The notes under the pieces are model-generated. The model did no database searches, was not told the origin of the DNA, and saw nothing but the letters and a program-made list of their open reading frames with translations. The position numbers and the translations under genes are program-made. From Massilia sp. NR 4-1 (GTDB taxonomy: Bacteria > Pseudomonadota > Gammaproteobacteria > Burkholderiales > Burkholderiaceae_D), in contig NZ_CP012201.1 of the NCBI RefSeq assembly GCF_001191005.1, forward strand, positions 620,001-684,000: a DNA stretch of 64,000 nt, in the 5' to 3' direction. Positions 33,882 through 44,995 of this stretch are shown in pieces (within the stretch, counting starts at the first letter, position 1; the number at the start of each line of letters is the position of its first letter).

Positions 33882-35030
33882 ATGTCTTTGAACGTGTTCT
33901 GGTTCATCCCCACGCATGGCGACAGCCGCTACCTGGGCACCAGCAAGGGCGCGCGCGCGGTCGATGCCGATTATTTGAAACAGGTGGCGGTGGCCGCCGA
34001 TTCGCTGGGCTATGACGGCGTGCTGCTGCCGACCGGCCGTTCCTGTGAAGACCCGTGGATCGTCGCGTCCTCGCTGATCAATGTGACCAAGAAGCTGAAG
34101 TTCCTGGTGGCGGTGCGGCCGGGCCTGTCCACGCCGGGGCTGGCGGTGCGCATGGCCTCGACCTTCGACCGGCTGTCGAACGGACGCTTGCTGATCAATG
34201 TGGTGACGGGCGGCGATCCGCAGGAGCTGGAAGCCGACGGCCTGTTCGCCGACCACGCGGAGCGCTATGAGATCTCCGATGAATTTATCCGCATCTGGCG
34301 CGGCGCGCTGGCGGGCGAGGGCGGGGAAGAAGGCTTCCATTTCGATGGCAAGCATCTGCAGGTGAAAGGCGCCAAAACGCTGTACCCGCCGGTGCAGAAG
34401 CCGTATCCGCCGCTGTACTTCGGCGGCTCGTCGGAAGCGGCGCACGCGCTGGCGGCCGAGCAGGTGGACGTCTACCTGACCTGGGGCGAGCCGCCGGCCG
34501 CCGTGGCCGAGAAGATCGCCGACATCCGCGCCCGCGCCGCGCGCCATGGCCGCAGCGTGCGCTTCGGCATCCGCCTGCATGTGATCGTGCGCGAAACCAA
34601 TGAAGAAGCCTGGCGCGCCGCCGATGAGCTGATCAGCCATCTGGACGACGAGGTGATCGCCAAGGCGCAGTCGGTGTTTGCGCGCATGGACTCGGAAGGC
34701 CAGCGCCGCATGGTGGCCCTGCACGGCGGACGGCGCGACAAGCTGGAGGTCTCGCCCAATCTGTGGGCCGGCGTGGGCCTGGTGCGCGGCGGCGCCGGTA
34801 CGGCGCTGGTCGGCGAGCCGGAGACGGTGGCCGAGCGCATCCGCGAATATGCGGCGCTGGGCATCGAGACCTTTATCTTCTCCGGCTATCCGCACCTGGA
34901 AGAATCCTATCGCGTTGCCGAGCTGCTGTTCCCGCTGCTGGGCAAGGGACGGCATGCGGGCGAGCAGTCGCTGAGCGGGCCTTTCGGCGAGGTGATGGCG
35001 ACCGAGCTGCTGCCGAGGAAGGCCGCGTAA
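33882..35030 (+). CDS. ssuD: FMNH2-dependent alkanesulfonate monooxygenase SsuD
   Basis: 382 residues, near the 381 of E. coli SsuD. It cleaves alkanesulfonates to sulfite and an aldehyde using FMNH2 and O2. The sequence MSLNVFWFIPTHGDSRYLG is the family start; an alternative ATG three bases earlier has poorer spacing from GAGGAGG. Other conserved parts are LLPTGRSCEDPWIVASS and INVVTGGDPQELEADG. Bacterial luciferase-like fold. It overlaps the next gene by one base. Confidence 0.96.
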   Translation: MSLNVFWFIPTHGDSRYLGTSKGARAVDADYLKQVAVAADSLGYDGVLLPTGRSCEDPWIVASSLINVTKKLKFLVAVRPGLSTPGLAVRMASTFDRLSNGRLLINVVTGGDPQELEADGLFADHAERYEISDEFIRIWRGALAGEGGEEGFHFDGKHLQVKGAKTLYPPVQKPYPPLYFGGSSEAAHALAAEQVDVYLTWGEPPAAVAEKIADIRARAARHGRSVRFGIRLHVIVRETNEEAWRAADELISHLDDEVIAKAQSVFARMDSEGQRRMVALHGGRRDKLEVSPNLWAGVGLVRGGAGTALVGEPETVAERIREYAALGIETFIFSGYPHLEESYRVAELLFPLLGKGRHAGEQSLSGPFGEVMATELLPRKAA

Positions 35031-35896
35031 TGGGGGCGCGTATTGCAAACGGCGCCGGCGCGGCTGCCGCTCCCCATCAGGAAAGACAGGACAGCCAGCA
35101 CGCGGGCCGCCGCAGCATCCAGCAGAGCCGCCTGTCCTCCGGCTGGCGCGCGGCGCTGGCGCCCTGGCTGTTGCCGGCGGCGCTGCTGATCGCCTGGGAG
35201 CTGGCGTCGCGCATCGGCTGGTTGTCCAGCCGGGTGCTGCCCGAACCCTGGGCGGTGGCGCAGGCCTTCTATACGCTGGCGGCCAGCGGCGAGCTGTGGC
35301 AGCACCTGGGCAAAAGCCTGTGGCGCGCGGCGGCCGGCTTTGCCATCGGCGCCGGCAGCGGCCTGGCGCTTGGCCTGTTGACGGGCAGCTTCCGCAGTGC
35401 CGCCACCTTGCTCGACACGACGCTGCAAATGATCCGGAACATACCTGCACTGGCCCTGATCCCGCTGGTGATCCTGTGGTTCGGCATCGACGAAAGCGCC
35501 AAGTTGTTCCTGCTGGCGGTGGGCGTGTTCTTCCCGGTCTACCTGAATACCTATCACGGCATCCGCAACGCCGACCAGAGCCTGATCGAGATGGCGCGCA
35601 GCTATGGCCTGTACGGCTGGGCCTTGTACCGCGATGTGATCCTGCCGGGCGCCTTGCCTTCGATCCTGGTGGGCGTGCGCTTTGCGCTTGGCCTGGTGTG
35701 GGTGCTGCTGATCGTGGCCGAAACCATCTCGGCGCAGGCGGGCATCGGCTATATGACGATGAACGCGCGCGAGTTCCTGCAAACCGATGTGGTGCTGGTC
35801 GGGATTCTGCTGTACGCCTTGCTGGGCAAGGCAGCCGATCTGCTGGCGCGCGCTTTGGAGCGCCATTTCCTGAGCTGGAATCCAGCTTACCGTTAA
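35030..35896 (+). CDS. ssuC: Sulfonate ABC transporter permease SsuC
   Basis: 288 residues. The ATG overlaps the ssuD stop (TAATG), so translation is coupled. An N-terminal hydrophilic stretch of about 40 residues precedes six membrane helices with LPEPWAVAQAFYTLAASGEL and the EAA-type loop EMARSYGLYGWALYRDVILPG. It forms the channel with SsuB. It also resembles TauC and other nitrate/sulfonate permeases; gene order makes SsuC the best name. Confidence 0.93.
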   Translation: MGARIANGAGAAAAPHQERQDSQHAGRRSIQQSRLSSGWRAALAPWLLPAALLIAWELASRIGWLSSRVLPEPWAVAQAFYTLAASGELWQHLGKSLWRAAAGFAIGAGSGLALGLLTGSFRSAATLLDTTLQMIRNIPALALIPLVILWFGIDESAKLFLLAVGVFFPVYLNTYHGIRNADQSLIEMARSYGLYGWALYRDVILPGALPSILVGVRFALGLVWVLLIVAETISAQAGIGYMTMNAREFLQTDVVLVGILLYALLGKAADLLARALERHFLSWNPAYR

Positions 35897-35906
35897 GGAG
35901 AAAACG

Positions 35907-36770
35907 ATGCTTCTGTCTCCGGTTTCCATCGATACCGATCTGTTTTACTACGTTGACCCGCCCGAACCGGCGCCGCCGCCGCGCGCGCGCAGCCTGAACG
36001 CGCGGCTCGGCGTCAGCGTCAAGCTGCATGGCCTGAGCAAGTCCTATGCGCAGACGCGCCCCGTGCTGGACCAGGTGGACCTGCACATCCGTCCGGGCGA
36101 ATTCGTCGCCGTGGTCGGGCGCAGCGGCTGCGGCAAGAGCACGCTGCTGCGCACCATCGCCCAGCTGGAGCAGGCCGACGCCGGCCGCGTCGATATCGCG
36201 GGCGGGCGCATCGAGACCGAGCTGCGCATCATGTTCCAGGAGGCGCGCCTGCTGCCGTGGAAGAGCGTGCTGGAAAACGTGGGCCTGGGCGCGCGCCACA
36301 GCTGGTATGCGGCGGCGGCCTCGCTGTCCGCCGTCGGCCTGGGCGACCGTTGCGACGATTGGCCGGCCGAACTCTCGGGCGGCCAGCGCCAGCGCGTGGC
36401 CCTGGCGCGCGCGCTGCTGCACGAGCCGAATGTGCTGCTGCTGGACGAGCCTTTGGGCGCGCTCGACGCGCTGACCCGCATCGAGATGCAGCAGCTGATC
36501 GAGTCTCTGTGGCGCGAGCGCGGCTTCACCGCCGTGCTGGTCACGCATGACGTGCAGGAAGCGCTGGCCCTGGCCGACCGTGTGCTGTTGATCGAGGATG
36601 GCCGTATTGCGCTCGATCTGCCGGTGGATCTGCCACGTCCGCGCCAGCGCGGCAGCGCCGCCTTCGCCGCGCTTGAAGAGCAGTTGCTGAACCGCCTCTT
36701 GCAACCCGCGCCACCGTCCGCCGCATCCACCCCGCCGCAATATCCTCTGAGCCAGCCTGCCGCCGCCTGA
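35907..36770 (+). CDS. ssuB: Sulfonate ABC transporter ATPase SsuB
   Basis: 287 residues. Walker A VVGRSGCGKSTLLR, signature LSGGQRQRVALARAL, Walker B VLLLDEPLGALD and His in VLVTHDVQEALAL are intact. The N-terminal 35 residues (FYYVDPPEPAPPPRARS) are Pro/Ala-rich and precede the core, and the C-terminus has a Pro-rich tail; both are longer than in E. coli SsuB (255 residues). Last gene of the ssu operon; a weak GC hairpin follows at about 36782-36797. Confidence 0.94.
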   Translation: MLLSPVSIDTDLFYYVDPPEPAPPPRARSLNARLGVSVKLHGLSKSYAQTRPVLDQVDLHIRPGEFVAVVGRSGCGKSTLLRTIAQLEQADAGRVDIAGGRIETELRIMFQEARLLPWKSVLENVGLGARHSWYAAAASLSAVGLGDRCDDWPAELSGGQRQRVALARALLHEPNVLLLDEPLGALDALTRIEMQQLIESLWRERGFTAVLVTHDVQEALALADRVLLIEDGRIALDLPVDLPRPRQRGSAAFAALEEQLLNRLLQPAPPSAASTPPQYPLSQPAAA

Positions 36771-36855
36771 GCACCTTTAAAACCGCCAGGGCGGCGGCTT
36801 TCCTCATTCCCGCGTTATCATCATGGCACTGCCGTTTCGGCAGGCGCATCCGCAT

Positions 36856-36898
36856 TATCGATTTTTTCGATAGTAAAACGGTAAATTATGCGTTTTAC
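36856..36898. promoter_or_regulatory. Two adjacent inverted repeats upstream of yceI
   Basis: TATCGA-TTTTT-TCGATA (36856-36872) is directly followed by GTAAAACG-N10-CGTTTTAC (36873-36898). Both are exact. They sit 53-95 bases before the YceI start in an AT-rich stretch and are candidate operators. Which protein binds is unknown. Confidence 0.55.
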
Positions 36899-36950
36899 AC
36901 GGATATTCATCCATGTGCATAATCGGTTCCATCTTTTAATCGGAGTCCAC

Positions 36951-37517
36951 ATGAAAAAACTGCTCGCCCTCGCACTGGCCGCCGGCTTCTCGCTGTCCGC
37001 CTTCGCCGCCCCGGAAACCTTCGTCATCGACGGCAACCACACCTATCCGCGCTTCGAATACAGCCACTTCGGCTATTCGACCCAGGTGGGCCGTTTCGAC
37101 AAGACCAGCGGCAAGATCGTTATCGACCGCGCCGCCAAGACCGGTTCCGTTGACGTGACCATCGACAGCAAATCGGTCGATTCCGGCAACGATACCTTCA
37201 ACAGCCACCTGCAGGGCGCGGACTTCTTCGACACCGCCAAGTATCCGACCATCACCTACAAGTCCACCAAATTCAACTTCAACGGCGACAAGCTGGCTTC
37301 GGTCGAAGGCAATCTGACCGTGAAGGGCGTGACCAAGCCCGTGACGCTGGAAGTGACGTCCTTCCACTGCGCCCAGCACCCGATGCTGAAGCGCGACGCC
37401 TGCGGCGCCAACGCCGTGGCCAAGATCAAGCGCACCGAGTTCAATGCCGGCAAATATGCACCTGCCGTCAGCGACGACGTGACCCTGACCTTCGCCATCG
37501 AATCGATCAAGGAATAA
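36951..37517 (+). CDS. YceI-family periplasmic protein
   Basis: 188 residues. A clean signal peptide MKKLLALALAAGFSLSAFAA is followed by a lipocalin-like YceI domain: TFVIDGNHTYPRFEYSHFG, GRFDKTSGKIVIDR and TKPVTLEVTSFHCAQHP. YceI proteins bind isoprenoid or amphiphilic molecules and are alkali-inducible in E. coli. Start ATG 36951 gives the signal peptide; the upstream frame does not. A second, divergent YceI-like lipoprotein is encoded at 44996-45694. Confidence 0.93.
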   Translation: MKKLLALALAAGFSLSAFAAPETFVIDGNHTYPRFEYSHFGYSTQVGRFDKTSGKIVIDRAAKTGSVDVTIDSKSVDSGNDTFNSHLQGADFFDTAKYPTITYKSTKFNFNGDKLASVEGNLTVKGVTKPVTLEVTSFHCAQHPMLKRDACGANAVAKIKRTEFNAGKYAPAVSDDVTLTFAIESIKE

Positions 37518-37547
37518 GGCAAGGGCGGCTTTCCGCCTGTCCGGAAT

Positions 37548-37570
37548 GGCCCGCCCGCGCGGGCCGTTTG
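37548..37570 (+). terminator. GC-rich hairpin after yceI
   Basis: GGCCCGC-CCGC-GCGGGCC, a perfect seven-base stem, is followed by GTTTGCGTTT. The U-tract is interrupted, so efficiency may be moderate. Confidence 0.6.
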
Positions 37571-37591
37571 CGTTTACGGTGGGATGGCGCC

Positions 37592-38176
37592 TTAGACCAG
37601 GCCCAGGGCGCCCAGCAGCGCTCCCGCCGCCAGCAGCCACAGCAGATGAATGCGGGTGCGCCAGACGATGAGGCCGGCCACGAGGGACAGCAGCCACAAT
37701 GGCCAATGCGTGGCGGCATCCTGATCGGCGCCACCCAGGATCAAACCGGTCGACACCAGCATCGCAATCACCACCGGCGCCATGCCCTGCTTGAAAGCGC
37801 GCACGGCGCGCAGCTCGCGGTTGCGGTGGCCCCAACTGGCCGCGAGCAGGGCCAGCACGCTGCTGGGAAGCATGATGCCCACCATGGTCACGAGCACGCC
37901 CAGCACGGCGGCCGCATAACTGCCCGCGTTCAGCCCCACATTCCAGCCCATCAGGGCCACGAACAGCACATTCGGTCCCGGTGCGGCCTGGGCGATGGCG
38001 ATCGAATCATTGAACTGGGTCTGGGTCAGCCAGCCATGCTGCTCGACCAGGAAACGGTGCATCTCGGCCGTGGTCGAAATCGCCCCGCCCACCGACATGC
38101 AGGACAGCAGCAGATACTGGCCGAACAGCTGCAGCCAGTCGTTCCAGCTCAGCACGATATGCAAGGGCGCGTTCAT
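37592..38176 (-). CDS. chrA: Chromate transporter subunit, second CHR domain
   Basis: 194 residues with about five to six membrane helices. The CHR-domain hallmark FGQYLLLSCMSVGGAISTTAEMH and the loop SIAIAQAAPGPNVLFVALMG are present. Two short CHR genes together replace one full-length ChrA; this is the downstream partner. It overlaps the upstream gene by four bases. Whether it exports chromate or another oxyanion such as sulfate-like ions is not known from sequence. Confidence 0.88.
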   Translation of the reverse strand: MNAPLHIVLSWNDWLQLFGQYLLLSCMSVGGAISTTAEMHRFLVEQHGWLTQTQFNDSIAIAQAAPGPNVLFVALMGWNVGLNAGSYAAAVLGVLVTMVGIMLPSSVLALLAASWGHRNRELRAVRAFKQGMAPVVIAMLVSTGLILGGADQDAATHWPLWLLSLVAGLIVWRTRIHLLWLLAAGALLGALGLV

Positions 38177-38778
38177 GGCTTCAGCCGGCGGTAGGTGAGC
38201 ACGCAGCTCAGGCCGCCGATGCCGATCAGGGTCGCCAGCATGGGCAGGTGCAGCAAGGCCATGAAGATCAGGCCCAGCAGGGCAAAGCCCAAGGTCAGCG
38301 GCAAGGGCAGGGGATGGCTTTTCAGCGCCGCCGCCAGCTTGACTCCGGTGGCGGCGATCAGTCCCGCCGCCACGGCCGCCATGCCGCGCAGCGCGCCTGC
38401 CACTTGCGGATAGCGGGAGAATTCGCCATAGAGGCTGGCCAAGCCCAGCGCCACCAGCAGCGGAATCAGCAGCATGCCACCCATGGCCGCCAGCGCGCCC
38501 GGCAGGCCGAAGTAGCGCGCGCCGATCATCATGCTCAGATTGACCACATTCGGTCCGGGCATGCTTTGCGCGACCGACCATTCTTCCAGGAATTCCTCCT
38601 GGGTCAGCCAGCGCTTGCGCTCGACCAGTTCGCGCTGGACCACGGCCACCACGCCGCCGAAGCCTTGCAGGGCCAGCAAGGTGAAGGAAATGAAGAGGTC
38701 GGCAAGGGAGGCGGGGCGGGGGCGGTCGGCGCGGTTTTCCATAATGGGATTATCAGTTTCTTGTTGCTCTATGTCCAT
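38173..38778 (-). CDS. chrA: Chromate transporter subunit, first CHR domain
   Basis: 201 residues. FISFTLLALQGFGGVVAVVQ is the conserved CHR helix with the Gly-rich turn, and EWSVAQSMPGPNVVNLSMMIG is the conserved loop. Pairs with the next gene to make a heterodimeric short-chain ChrA transporter. The start at 38778 has only a weak ribosome site; Met at residue 13 is an alternative. Confidence 0.88.
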   Translation of the reverse strand: MDIEQQETDNPIMENRADRPRPASLADLFISFTLLALQGFGGVVAVVQRELVERKRWLTQEEFLEEWSVAQSMPGPNVVNLSMMIGARYFGLPGALAAMGGMLLIPLLVALGLASLYGEFSRYPQVAGALRGMAAVAAGLIAATGVKLAAALKSHPLPLPLTLGFALLGLIFMALLHLPMLATLIGIGGLSCVLTYRRLKP

Positions 38779-38938
38779 TCCAAGTCAATGCTCCCACGCA
38801 TGCTTGCAAGTTGGAAGAAATTCATTGGAATCATGGGAAGCTGCCATTGACTTTGGCAGTTGGTGTTGGATACTCCTGTCAGACCTGCCGCGGGAACGGC
38901 AGCATTCCTAAAATTACTTAATCGCTGGAAGGATCATG

Positions 38939-39163
38939 ATGGACGTTTCGACTCTCCACCCGCACCACCTGGCCGAAGTAAGCGAGCTGTTTCAGCAGCG
39001 TACAGATTTGCAGAGCAGCGCGATCGTGGACAAGGGCATCGCCGTACAGGACTGCTTCAATACCATGTGTGCCATCGAGTACCTGAAGTCGCACAACATC
39101 AATCCGCAAGTCATTGAAAGGGTCTTGCTGCAACCCGAACTGCGGCGCCGCCTGGTTCACTAA
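38939..39163 (+). CDS. Small conserved-looking protein of unknown function
   Basis: 74 residues from ATG 38939, seven bases after GGAAGG; the ATG three bases earlier is too close to it. The sequence MDVSTLHPHHLAEVSELF, with an IVDKGIAVQDCFNTMCAIEYL central part and a final VIERVLLQPELRRRL helix, looks like a compact helical protein. A perfect hairpin follows the stop, which supports a real transcript. No family is recognised. Confidence 0.7.
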   Translation: MDVSTLHPHHLAEVSELFQQRTDLQSSAIVDKGIAVQDCFNTMCAIEYLKSHNINPQVIERVLLQPELRRRLVH

Positions 39164-39178
39164 AGTGTTGGCCGCCGG

Positions 39179-39212
39179 CATTCCGCCCAGCAGGGCGGAA
39201 TGTTATGTTATT
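39179..39212 (+). terminator. Hairpin terminator after the 74-residue gene
   Basis: Perfect ten-base stem CATTCCGCCC/GGGCGGAATG with an AGCA loop, followed by TTATGTTATT. The U-tract is broken by A and G, so it may be a weak terminator or a partly Rho-dependent one. Confidence 0.6.
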
Positions 39213-39440
39213 CACAAAAATTGTCTTTTTTGAATGGACGTAAATTTTTCGCCATTCTTGCTGCGTGAGAATTTGTGATAATTTAAGTGATTGATTTTAT
39301 TGGCTAAAATTATTGCCCATCGAACGGGCAGTTTGTTATAGATGGCGTCGTTACGGGCTGTTTGCCTTGTCAAGCCAGTCTTATCAACAAAGATATCCAC
39401 AATCGGTGTGGATATTTCAAAAAGCGCTTTACAATCCGTT
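39212..39440 (-). repeat. AT-rich intergenic repeat, copy A, with three DnaA-box-like motifs
   Basis: In the 382-base gap 39164-39545, this AT-rich stretch carries TTATCAACA (39381), ATATCCACA (39393) and TGTGGATAT (39407) at 3- and 5-base spacing. Read on the minus strand it then has TTGACAAG, AACAAACTGCCCGTTC and AAAATCAAT, all shared in order with copy B at 40380-40600. A GTG-started frame of 62 codons (39212-39400) aligns with one in copy B, but whether it is translated is unclear. Neither side of it holds another gene. Confidence 0.6.
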
Positions 39441-39545
39441 ACTTAGGAAGAGATAGCTGAGCAGGGAATAGGAAGAAGAGTGGCCGCGCGAGCCGATTCG
39501 CGGCATACAGCGATGGAAGGCGAGCTGTATGCCTGTACAGTAATT

Positions 39546-40259
39546 CTACAGTATTTTCCCGCTGATCGTAAACTGCCCGTTTTCGGAGCTTGGCGTGGCG
39601 CTGAGCGCGACACGGCTGGGCGGCTCACCGATGCTCAGTTCGCCCGACCAGCTTTCGCCCTGCTGCAGGGCCAGCAAGGCCGCCGCCGCCTGCTGTTCAT
39701 GGCGCTGGGCCTTGTCTAGCTCGGCTTGCAGGGCGGCGATGCGCTGTTCCGATTCCTGCAGGCCGGCGTAGCCGCGCAGCGAGGAAATTACCGTCGTGAA
39801 CAGCTTGCGCGTGGTCAGGTCGCTCTTGCACCAGAAGTCGTTGATGTCGTAGTCGAGGATGATGCTGTGTTCCAGCGCCTGGCCGGGCTGGCCGGTACGC
39901 AGCACGATCCGCACCAGCTTGTTGTGCAGCACTTCGCGCACCTTGGTGGCGACCTTCAGGCCGGCATCGCTGGTTTCCATGATCACATCGAGCAGGATCA
40001 GGGCGATATCCGGCGTGCTGCGCAGGATATTGATGGCCTCGTCGCCGCTATAGGCGTGCAGGAAACTCAGGCGGCGGCCCATGAAGCAGGCATTGCTGAG
40101 CGAGAATTTGGTGACCACATGCACGTCCACATCGTCATCGACGATCAGGACGCGCCATGGCTCCGGGCTGGCGGCTGGGTTTTGCTCCTCCGGAGTGGGA
40201 GCCTCATCTTCTATCATCCAGTTGGTACTGGCGTCGTCGTCTGTTGCTTTCGCGTCCAT
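39546..40259 (-). CDS. Response regulator with receiver domain and coiled-coil tail
   Basis: 237 residues from the ATG at 40259 (AGGGA upstream). The receiver domain spans about 35-165: VLIVDDDVDVHVVTKFSL, phosphoacceptor Asp in ALILLDVIMETSDAGL and the C-terminal VRIVLRTGQPGQALEHSII plus FWCKSDLTTRKLFTTV. This form of receiver is the one found at the N-terminus of HD-GYP/DUF3369 phosphodiesterases and large cytosolic kinases, but here no effector domain follows. The remainder is a short coiled coil (ESEQRIAALQAELDKAQRHE) and a Ser-rich tail. It lies between the two AT-rich repeats. Confidence 0.85.
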   Translation of the reverse strand: MDAKATDDDASTNWMIEDEAPTPEEQNPAASPEPWRVLIVDDDVDVHVVTKFSLSNACFMGRRLSFLHAYSGDEAINILRSTPDIALILLDVIMETSDAGLKVATKVREVLHNKLVRIVLRTGQPGQALEHSIILDYDINDFWCKSDLTTRKLFTTVISSLRGYAGLQESEQRIAALQAELDKAQRHEQQAAAALLALQQGESWSGELSIGEPPSRVALSATPSSENGQFTISGKIL

Positions 40260-40379
40260 GCAGTATCCCTGGCTAGTCAATCAAGCAGCTACCATAGTGG
40301 TGACACTAGTCCTCGCTAGTATTTTTGTCAAAGGATTCAAGCGTCTGTTGTGCACCAAGATGGGCGGCACAAAATAAAT

Positions 40380-40600
40380 TTTCAAGAGGCTGGAAAACGC
40401 TTTGATTTTGCGCAAATGGCACATGTAACTCATTGATTTTTAAGGGGTAAATATTTGCTCGAAGAATGGGCAATTTGTTGAAACCCGCGCCAGTGCTGGC
40501 CTCCCGGCTTGTCAAGATGGGCTTTTCCACATCTTTATCCACAGCAGAAGTGGATAACTCAAAAATCCGCTTTAAAAACGCCTTCTTAGCGGGGATTTGT
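40380..40600 (-). repeat. AT-rich intergenic repeat, copy B, with three DnaA-box motifs
   Basis: In the 364-base gap 40260-40623. Boxes TTTTCCACA (40523-40531), TTATCCACA (40535-40543, a perfect DnaA box) and AGTGGATAA (40549-40557) have the same 3- and 5-base spacing as copy A. On the minus strand TTGACAAG, AACAAATTGCCCATTC and AAAATCAAT follow in the same order as in copy A. A 78-codon GTG frame (40306-40542) aligns with the copy A frame at about a dozen positions, including NKLP and KIN. Confidence 0.62.
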
Positions 40601-40623
40601 GAGGAGAAGCTTTCACTTGTGCA

Positions 40624-41241
40624 TCAGATCGCGTCCATCAGCCGCCTCAATTCGGCCAGAAAGCGTTCTTGTGCCAGATCGGGCGGCCAGGGTTCCCACG
40701 GCCGCCCCCCATACAAAGCCTGCAAAGGATCGTCCTGCAGCGGCTCGCTGCGGATCTTCAGGATGCCGCGCACCTCCTGCCGCGACCAGCCCACCACATG
40801 GACCGCCTCGCTGGCGGCCGCGATGCGGTCGGCCCGTTTGTGGATGCGGTGCTCGGTGCGGGTCCAGGCCGGCAGGCCATAGCGGCGGAACACGGCCGTC
40901 TCCAGCCGCTGGCTCAATTCGCGGAAACTCTCGCCGAGAAAAGGCTTGAGCACGGAAATGCAATCGAAACCGAGCAGACCCTCTTCGGCATCGTGCAGCA
41001 GTTCGCGCAGCTCCGTCACCGGATCGAGCGGTGCCGCCGACCATAGCCGGCGCAGCTGCATCACCGTAATCGAATGCTGCGCCACCGACAAGGGCAGCGG
41101 CCAGGCCGAATGCCCGCCCCAGCGGTAAGTCCGCGCCAGGCCCAGCGCCAGATCCGCATCCTCCCAATCGAAAGGCGTCGGATCCAGCAGATCGAGCCGC
41201 TTGCCCGACGGCATGCGCACCCAGGCGCGAGTGTGATTCAT
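40624..41241 (-). CDS. HD-domain phosphohydrolase (YfbR-like)
   Basis: 205 residues from ATG 41241, with GGGAATGAAG just before it. The HD motif is split as SVAQHSITV (first His) and ELLHDAEEGLLGFD (His-Asp). Later HRIHKRADRIAAASE supplies the final Asp. YfbR-like HD enzymes dephosphorylate deoxynucleoside monophosphates in the cytoplasm; this one opens with an R-P-S-G-K-rich stretch (TRAWVRMPSGKRLDLLDP) seen in a distinct branch. Substrate unproven. It stands alone between repeat copy B and the hybrid kinase. Confidence 0.85.
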   Translation of the reverse strand: MNHTRAWVRMPSGKRLDLLDPTPFDWEDADLALGLARTYRWGGHSAWPLPLSVAQHSITVMQLRRLWSAAPLDPVTELRELLHDAEEGLLGFDCISVLKPFLGESFRELSQRLETAVFRRYGLPAWTRTEHRIHKRADRIAAASEAVHVVGWSRQEVRGILKIRSEPLQDDPLQALYGGRPWEPWPPDLAQERFLAELRRLMDAI

Positions 41242-41339
41242 CTTCATTCCCGCCATGCTACACGCCGCCGCCAAGCGCTGCCAAGCCCGTGTCCGATCGG
41301 GGACCGCCCCCGGGTGGCCATGGCGGCCATTCTGCCGGC

Positions 41340-44219
<2,880 letters not shown>

Positions 44220-44320
44220 GGCTCGGAACGATGACTTTTAATATGGAAGAGACAGGATTTTAATCGACATCGGGCTGTCTGGCGGCCAGGAAGGCCAACG
44301 GTGCTGACACAGTTTTTAGT

Positions 44321-44986
44321 ATGATTCCACTTTCTTTGTTGGATGGAAATGCTATTGTGCTAATTTCGCCTGAACAGTTTTTCGGCTTTCTGGCCGCCGC
44401 CCTGCTGATTACCGCGTCGCCGGGGCCGGATAATTTGATGGTCCTCAGTGTCGGCATGTCGCGTGGACGCAAACAGGGCATGGCCTTCGGCCTGGGCTGC
44501 GCGCTCGGTTGTTTGAGCCATACCTTGCTGGCGACCCTGGGCGTGAGCGCGCTGATCGCCGCCTCGCCGCCGGCCTTTACGGCGCTGAAGGTGGCGGGTG
44601 GCCTGTATCTGATCTGGATGGGCATCGGCGCCTTGCGCAGCCGGGGCGGCGCCCGGGTCGAAGGGCAGGGGCTGCCGGATGAAACGCTGCTGCGCCTGTT
44701 CGGCAAAGGCTTGTTCGCCAACGCCATCAATCCCAAGGTGGTGCTGTTCTTCCTGTCCTTCCTGCCGCAATTCGTGGTGGCGGGGCAGGGCAGCGTGAGC
44801 TGGCAGACGGCGCAACTGGGCCTGGTCTTTACCGCCCAGGGCTGCCTGCTGTTTGGCATGCTGGGCTACTTCTCGGGCGCCGTTGGCAAGTGGATCAACC
44901 GCAATCCATCGGCCGGCATGTGGCTGGACCGCGTGGCGGGCACCGTCTTCGTTGGCCTGGGCCTGCGCCTGATCGTGGCGCGCTAG
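44321..44986 (+). CDS. LysE-family amino-acid exporter (RhtB-like)
   Basis: 221 residues, six membrane helices. The conserved first-helix and loop ALLITASPGPDNLMVLSVGMSRGRKQGM and GKGLFANAINPKVVLFFLSF are LysE/RhtB hallmarks. It exports amino acids or homoserine-like compounds at the inner membrane. It starts 100 bases from the divergent kinase gene and converges on the YceI-like lipoprotein with a nine-base gap. Confidence 0.9.
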   Translation: MIPLSLLDGNAIVLISPEQFFGFLAAALLITASPGPDNLMVLSVGMSRGRKQGMAFGLGCALGCLSHTLLATLGVSALIAASPPAFTALKVAGGLYLIWMGIGALRSRGGARVEGQGLPDETLLRLFGKGLFANAINPKVVLFFLSFLPQFVVAGQGSVSWQTAQLGLVFTAQGCLLFGMLGYFSGAVGKWINRNPSAGMWLDRVAGTVFVGLGLRLIVAR

Positions 44987-44995
44987 GCGCAGGCT

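Noticed and set aside
32139..36740. Very long open frame (about 1530 codons) antisense to the ssu operon
   Set aside because: It is low-complexity, Arg/Gln/His-rich and has no domain or ribosome site; the opposite strand encodes clear ssu genes. High GC alone produces such frames.
39212..40600. DnaA boxes considered as the chromosome origin
   Set aside because: No dnaA, dnaN, parAB, rpmH or gidA genes are near, and each cluster has only three boxes without AT-rich unwinding repeats.
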